Source of the DNA: Bacteroidales bacterium UBA5281
GTDB lineage: Bacteria; Bacteroidota; Bacteroidia; Bacteroidales; Lentimicrobiaceae
Assembly (NCBI GenBank): GCA_002410555.1
Contig: DHSR01000018.1
Coordinates: 43,883 to 107,882, forward strand
Direction: 5' to 3'
Length of the DNA stretch: 64,000 bases
Under the pieces are notes generated by a model. That model was given only the letters and a program-made list of their open reading frames with translations, was not told where the DNA came from and ran no database searches. Every line of letters starts with the position of its first letter. Within the stretch, counting starts at the first letter, position 1. This document shows, piece by piece, positions 60,622 to 64,000 of this stretch. A program made the translations under genes and the position numbers.

Positions 60622-61854
60622 ATGCTTGCCGAAATTGTTACCATAGGGGATGAAATCCTTATAGGTCAGGTTATTGATACCAATTCAGCCTGGATGGCCG
60701 AACAACTGAATATTATTGGTGTTAACGTTACTCAGATAACCAGTATCTCTGACGACAGGGAACAAATTCTGGACACCTTGAAACAAGCTGCCACACATGC
60801 TGATATAGTGCTCATTACCGGCGGTCTGGGGCCCACCCGTGATGATATTACCAAGCAAACCCTTTGTGAATATTTCGACACCAGACTGGTATTGAATGAG
60901 GATGCACTCAGAAATATAGAAAGGATTTTTGTTTCCAGAGGATATGCACTTACGCCTGTTAACAGGGCTCAGGCTGAACTTCCTGAAGCCTGTGATCCGC
61001 TGATCAATGCTCAGGGTACGGCTTCGGGCATGTGGTTTGAAAAAGAAAACAAAATTTATGTCAGTATGCCTGGCGTCCCTTTCGAAATGAAAGGATTGAT
61101 GCAGAATTTTGTAATTCCTCGTCTGGCTGCCAGAAACAATAAGGTTGTATTGCATCGTACCGTGCTTACTCAGGGTGTAGGTGAGTCCTTTCTTGCCGAC
61201 AAAATCAGCGACTGGGAGGACGCACTCCCGTCATACATAAAACTTGCCTATTTGCCACAACCCGGCATTGTTCGTTTGCGTCTGTCGGGCAGGGGAAAGG
61301 ACAAAGAAGTGTTACAACAGGAACTCAATAACAGAATAGATGCCCTGTATAAAATAATACCGGACTATATTTTTGGTGAAGGTACCGATACTCTTGAAGG
61401 TTTGTGTGGAAACCTGCTTCGCAATCAAAACCTTACCCTGGCAACTGCCGAAAGTTGCACCGGTGGTTATATAGCTCATCTGATTACCAGCATAGCCGGG
61501 AGTTCTGATTATTTTAAAGGCTCAGTGGTTTCCTATTCCAATGAGGTGAAAGAAAAGGTACTGGGTGTTTCCGCCGGGTCACTGCAAAATAAGGGCGCAG
61601 TAAGTGAAGAGGTAGTACTTGAAATGGCAATGGGGGCCAAACAATTATTAAATGCAGACTGCATAATAGCTGTGTCGGGTATTGCCGGGCCTGGAGGTGG
61701 AAGCCCCGAAAAACCGGTGGGTACCATCTGGATTTGTTTGATTACTCCTGAAAAAACCCAAACCAGAAAATTTATTTTTGGTGATCAACGGGACAGGAAT
61801 ATCCGGCGCACCGCTCTGGCAGCGCTGGCCATGCTTCATCGGGCGCTTGCCTGA
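60622..61854 (+). CDS. cinA: CinA, nicotinamide-nucleotide amidohydrolase family, two-domain form
   Basis: 410 residues. The N-terminal MoCF-like (MoaB/MogA) domain has EIVTIGDEILIGQVIDTNSAWMAEQ and TGGLGPTRDDITKQ. The C-terminal CinA domain has TAESCTGGYIAHLITSIAGSSDYFKG and VSGIAGPGGGSPEKPVGT. The C-terminal domain deamidates NMN to NaMN in pyridine nucleotide recycling; the N-terminal domain is linked to ADP-ribose/COG1058 pyrophosphatase activity in some species. Both domains are complete. Near competence gene dprA by theme, but 15 kb apart. Confidence 0.95.
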   Translation: MLAEIVTIGDEILIGQVIDTNSAWMAEQLNIIGVNVTQITSISDDREQILDTLKQAATHADIVLITGGLGPTRDDITKQTLCEYFDTRLVLNEDALRNIERIFVSRGYALTPVNRAQAELPEACDPLINAQGTASGMWFEKENKIYVSMPGVPFEMKGLMQNFVIPRLAARNNKVVLHRTVLTQGVGESFLADKISDWEDALPSYIKLAYLPQPGIVRLRLSGRGKDKEVLQQELNNRIDALYKIIPDYIFGEGTDTLEGLCGNLLRNQNLTLATAESCTGGYIAHLITSIAGSSDYFKGSVVSYSNEVKEKVLGVSAGSLQNKGAVSEEVVLEMAMGAKQLLNADCIIAVSGIAGPGGGSPEKPVGTIWICLITPEKTQTRKFIFGDQRDRNIRRTALAALAMLHRALA

Positions 61855-61920
61855 ACCATGAATATGGATTGCACCTTTGCTTTTTATACGGAAAAACGTG
61901 TGAATTAACTTATTTATATA

Positions 61921-61928
61921 CATATTTG
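61921..61928 (+). promoter_or_regulatory. Possible -7 box of the Omp28-like gene
   Basis: CATATTTG, one base off TAnnTTTG, 35 bases before the ATG at 61963. Confidence 0.35.
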
Positions 61929-61962
61929 CATCCTCAAATAATCTTAACTCATCCACTAAATC

Positions 61963-64000
61963 ATGAAAAACATTTTTACCTTAATCATTGCTCTCCTTCT
62001 TATTTCAGGCAGCTTGTTATCGCAAAGTATTGTGTGTACCGATCCATTGCCTAAGAATGCTATACTCGAAGAGTTTACCGGCATGTATTGCCCCAATTGT
62101 CCCGATGGTCATGCCATAGCTGCCGCCTTGCTGAATGACAATCCGGGAAGGGCTTTTACCATTGCCATACATCAGGGTAGTTACGCCGTTCCTTCAGGTA
62201 ATGCTCCTGATTATCGTACCCCTTTCGGTAATCCTCTTGCTTCTCAGGCAGCCATCAACGGTTACCCAATGGGCACTGTAAACCGTCATGTATTCAGTGG
62301 TTCAGCTACCGGCATGGGCCGTGGATCCTGGGCAGTATCAGCGTACACCATTATGCAGCAAATCTCTCCGGTAAATGTCGGAGTTATTTCAGAGTATGAA
62401 GCTGATACCCGTACTTTAACCATTGAAGTTGAACTTTATTATACTTCCGATGCACCCGCTTCATCCAATTTTATCCATCTGGCTCTGATACAGGACAGCA
62501 TCTTTGGCCCGCAATCAGGGGGTGGTGCAGGGAATAACTATTGCCACATGCATATGCTTCGCCATTTCATTACTGGCCAGTGGGGTGATGAAGTAACCAC
62601 CACCACCCAGGGATCGCTCGTAAATAGAATATATACCTATGTAGTTCCTGAAAGTTATACCAATATACCGGCCATTGTGGAACATATGGAAGTACTTGCT
62701 TTTGTTACCGAAAGCCACCAGGAAATATATACCGGATATGCTGTTCCTGCAATAGATGGAACCAATCTCTGCATTGGATCACTCGCCGTGCAGGATGCAA
62801 ACATTAAAACCGGTTCTCCTGATTCAACTACTACATTCGAAATAGAAGCTTTAAGTAACCTTGTGGATGGTGCAACTATGGAGTTTTGCATTGAATCCGG
62901 AGATGCCCCTGCTGACTGGGTAAGTTCATTCTTGATTGATGGCGTGGAATATCCCGGAACAGCTACCGTACAGCTTCCTGAAGATAGTCCTGAATCAATT
63001 ATCGTAAATGTCAATCCAGGCGCTTCTGCCGGATTTGCCACCTACGCGGTGCACATGAAATCTGTTGCCTTCCCTTCTGCACCGGATAAAGTGGTTTATC
63101 TAAGAATAATTTCGGGCGTAACCGACCTGGTGGTTAATGCCACCGGTGGCCCCGAAGCAGCCCAGTTTGCCCATGTTTATACCGATGCACTCGCCGCCGC
63201 CGGTAATAACACTTTCGCCCTCACCAATGCCAACGTAATGGTAGATATTATTAATGCAAATGTTTGGAGTGAGGTATTGACCCTGTGGCTCAATGTTTCA
63301 TGGACCTTTCCGGCCATCACCGATGAACAGGCCACAGCAGTAATGCAATTTATGGATGCAGGACATAGCGTTTTTATGGGCGGCCAGGATATTGGTTGGG
63401 ATATTATGAGTGGTGACGCCAATTCGAATGGAACACCGGTGACCCGGAATTTCTACACCAATTATCTTAATGCCGTTTTTGTGGATGATGGAAATTCTGC
63501 CAACAATAAATTAATCGCAGTAGCGGGTGACCCGGTGTTTGGACAGGTAGCTCAGTCAGCTATTGTGGATGTTTTTGGTGGTTACTTGTATCCCGATGTC
63601 ATCAATCCCGGCCCGGGAGCCAATGCCATTTTTCATTATCCGGTAGAATCCAAAATCGCAGCCATCAGGTATGATGGGGATAATTTCCGCAGTATATATT
63701 TTGGTATTGGATTAGAAATGATCTCCAATACTGATATTACAAACCAGATTGTGCAACTCAGCCATGATTGGCTTATTGACAAACTGGTAAATGTGTCATT
63801 TGATGAGGCTATGAGTTCATTAATGACGGGTCAGAATTATCCCAATCCGGCTAGCGATTATACCTGGATTAACGTGTCAGCAGCCGGCCAGGGAAGTTTG
63901 CTTGAAATATATGATATCAATGGCCGAAAAATGTCAGAGCAGTTGGTTGGTAAATCATCTTTGATCAGGATTGATCTGGACAATTATTCACCTGGCATAT
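61963..64000 (+). CDS. Omp28-like secreted protein with T9SS sorting domain, cut by the window end
   Basis: At least 679 residues; the frame is open to the last base. A signal peptide (about 1-20, ending LLSQ) leads to an Omp28/thioredoxin-like start with ILEEFTGMYCPNCPDGHA (a CxxC pair). Long beta-rich extracellular domains follow. Near residue 625 begins QNYPNPASDYTWINVSA, then LEIYDINGRKMSEQ and LDNYSPGI, the opening of a type A T9SS sorting domain, so only about 20-30 residues are probably missing. A surface or secreted protein with a possible thiol role. The true end lies beyond the window. Confidence 0.88.
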   Translation, partial: MKNIFTLIIALLLISGSLLSQSIVCTDPLPKNAILEEFTGMYCPNCPDGHAIAAALLNDNPGRAFTIAIHQGSYAVPSGNAPDYRTPFGNPLASQAAINGYPMGTVNRHVFSGSATGMGRGSWAVSAYTIMQQISPVNVGVISEYEADTRTLTIEVELYYTSDAPASSNFIHLALIQDSIFGPQSGGGAGNNYCHMHMLRHFITGQWGDEVTTTTQGSLVNRIYTYVVPESYTNIPAIVEHMEVLAFVTESHQEIYTGYAVPAIDGTNLCIGSLAVQDANIKTGSPDSTTTFEIEALSNLVDGATMEFCIESGDAPADWVSSFLIDGVEYPGTATVQLPEDSPESIIVNVNPGASAGFATYAVHMKSVAFPSAPDKVVYLRIISGVTDLVVNATGGPEAAQFAHVYTDALAAAGNNTFALTNANVMVDIINANVWSEVLTLWLNVSWTFPAITDEQATAVMQFMDAGHSVFMGGQDIGWDIMSGDANSNGTPVTRNFYTNYLNAVFVDDGNSANNKLIAVAGDPVFGQVAQSAIVDVFGGYLYPDVINPGPGANAIFHYPVESKIAAIRYDGDNFRSIYFGIGLEMISNTDITNQIVQLSHDWLIDKLVNVSFDEAMSSLMTGQNYPNPASDYTWINVSAAGQGSLLEIYDINGRKMSEQLVGKSSLIRIDLDNYSPGI

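Overview
The window reads as a chromosomal segment of a Bacteroidota bacterium, probably of the Bacteroidales/Marinilabiliales side. The evidence is internal. Gliding genes gldF-gldG are present. Several secreted proteins end in type IX secretion (T9SS) sorting domains. There is a CarboxypepD_reg-type TonB-dependent receptor. Many genes have a -7 box of the Bacteroidota form TAnnTTTG just upstream, and Shine-Dalgarno sequences are mostly absent. Base composition is moderately AT-rich. Nearly all the DNA codes for housekeeping and envelope functions; I see no prophage, CRISPR array or intact insertion sequence.

Layout. 1-2.1 kb: low-complexity repeats, then two adjacent Fe/Mn superoxide dismutases, one cytosolic and one exported. 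2.1-7.3 kb (minus): tRNA-Gln(UUG), a terminator-like hairpin, then rimP-nusA-infB. 7.6-10.7 kb: a large DUF2723 membrane protein. 10.8-13 kb (minus): an oxidative-stress cluster osmC-tlpA(frameshifted)-marR-ahpD-like. 13.2-13.5 kb: a MITE-like nested palindrome with a target-site duplication. 13.7-20.2 kb (minus): cardiolipin synthase, a DHA2 efflux pump, a secreted alpha/beta hydrolase and two poorly known envelope proteins. 20.4-24 kb (minus): lgt-purC and a trehalose-synthase-like GH13 enzyme. 24-28 kb (plus): a two-lobed aspartyl protease with PDZ, a secreted SusA-like amylase and a GH25 lysozyme. 28.2-36.1 kb: PatB/MalY aminotransferase, a small lipoprotein, a membrane protein with a SAM hydroxide adenosyltransferase, then gldF-gldG-DUF4340-epimerase. 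36.1-39.6 kb: GTGATCT repeats, yjbQ, and a gltA-icd pair for the oxidative TCA branch. 39.6-53.9 kb: DCC thiol protein, TonB receptor, rsgA-dtd, PrsW-like protein, dprA, a MurG-like glycosyltransferase, transglutaminase-like protein, nucleoside phosphorylase, universal stress protein, OstA-like protein and an FG-GAP T9SS protein. 54.3-57.8 kb: gatE-gatD. 57.9-64 kb: a secreted nuclease-like protein, a GT4 glycosyltransferase, cinA and an Omp28-like T9SS protein cut by the window end.

The most unusual content is gatE-gatD, an archaeal-type tRNA-dependent amidotransferase that converts Glu-tRNA(Gln) to Gln-tRNA(Gln), in an otherwise bacterial context. A tRNA-Gln gene with a bacterial-style U1-A72 pair lies 47 kb away and heads the rimP-nusA-infB operon. 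Other points worth a look are the tRNA/terminator leader of that operon, the A9 frameshift in tlpA, the MITE-like palindrome, and families of 7- and 8-base repeats that recur at three intergenic loci.

All calls come from reading the sequence and translated motifs; no database search was run. Promoter calls rest on matches to an 8-base box and predict transcription starts only roughly. Where a box lies downstream of the longest possible start codon, I used it to choose a shorter start.
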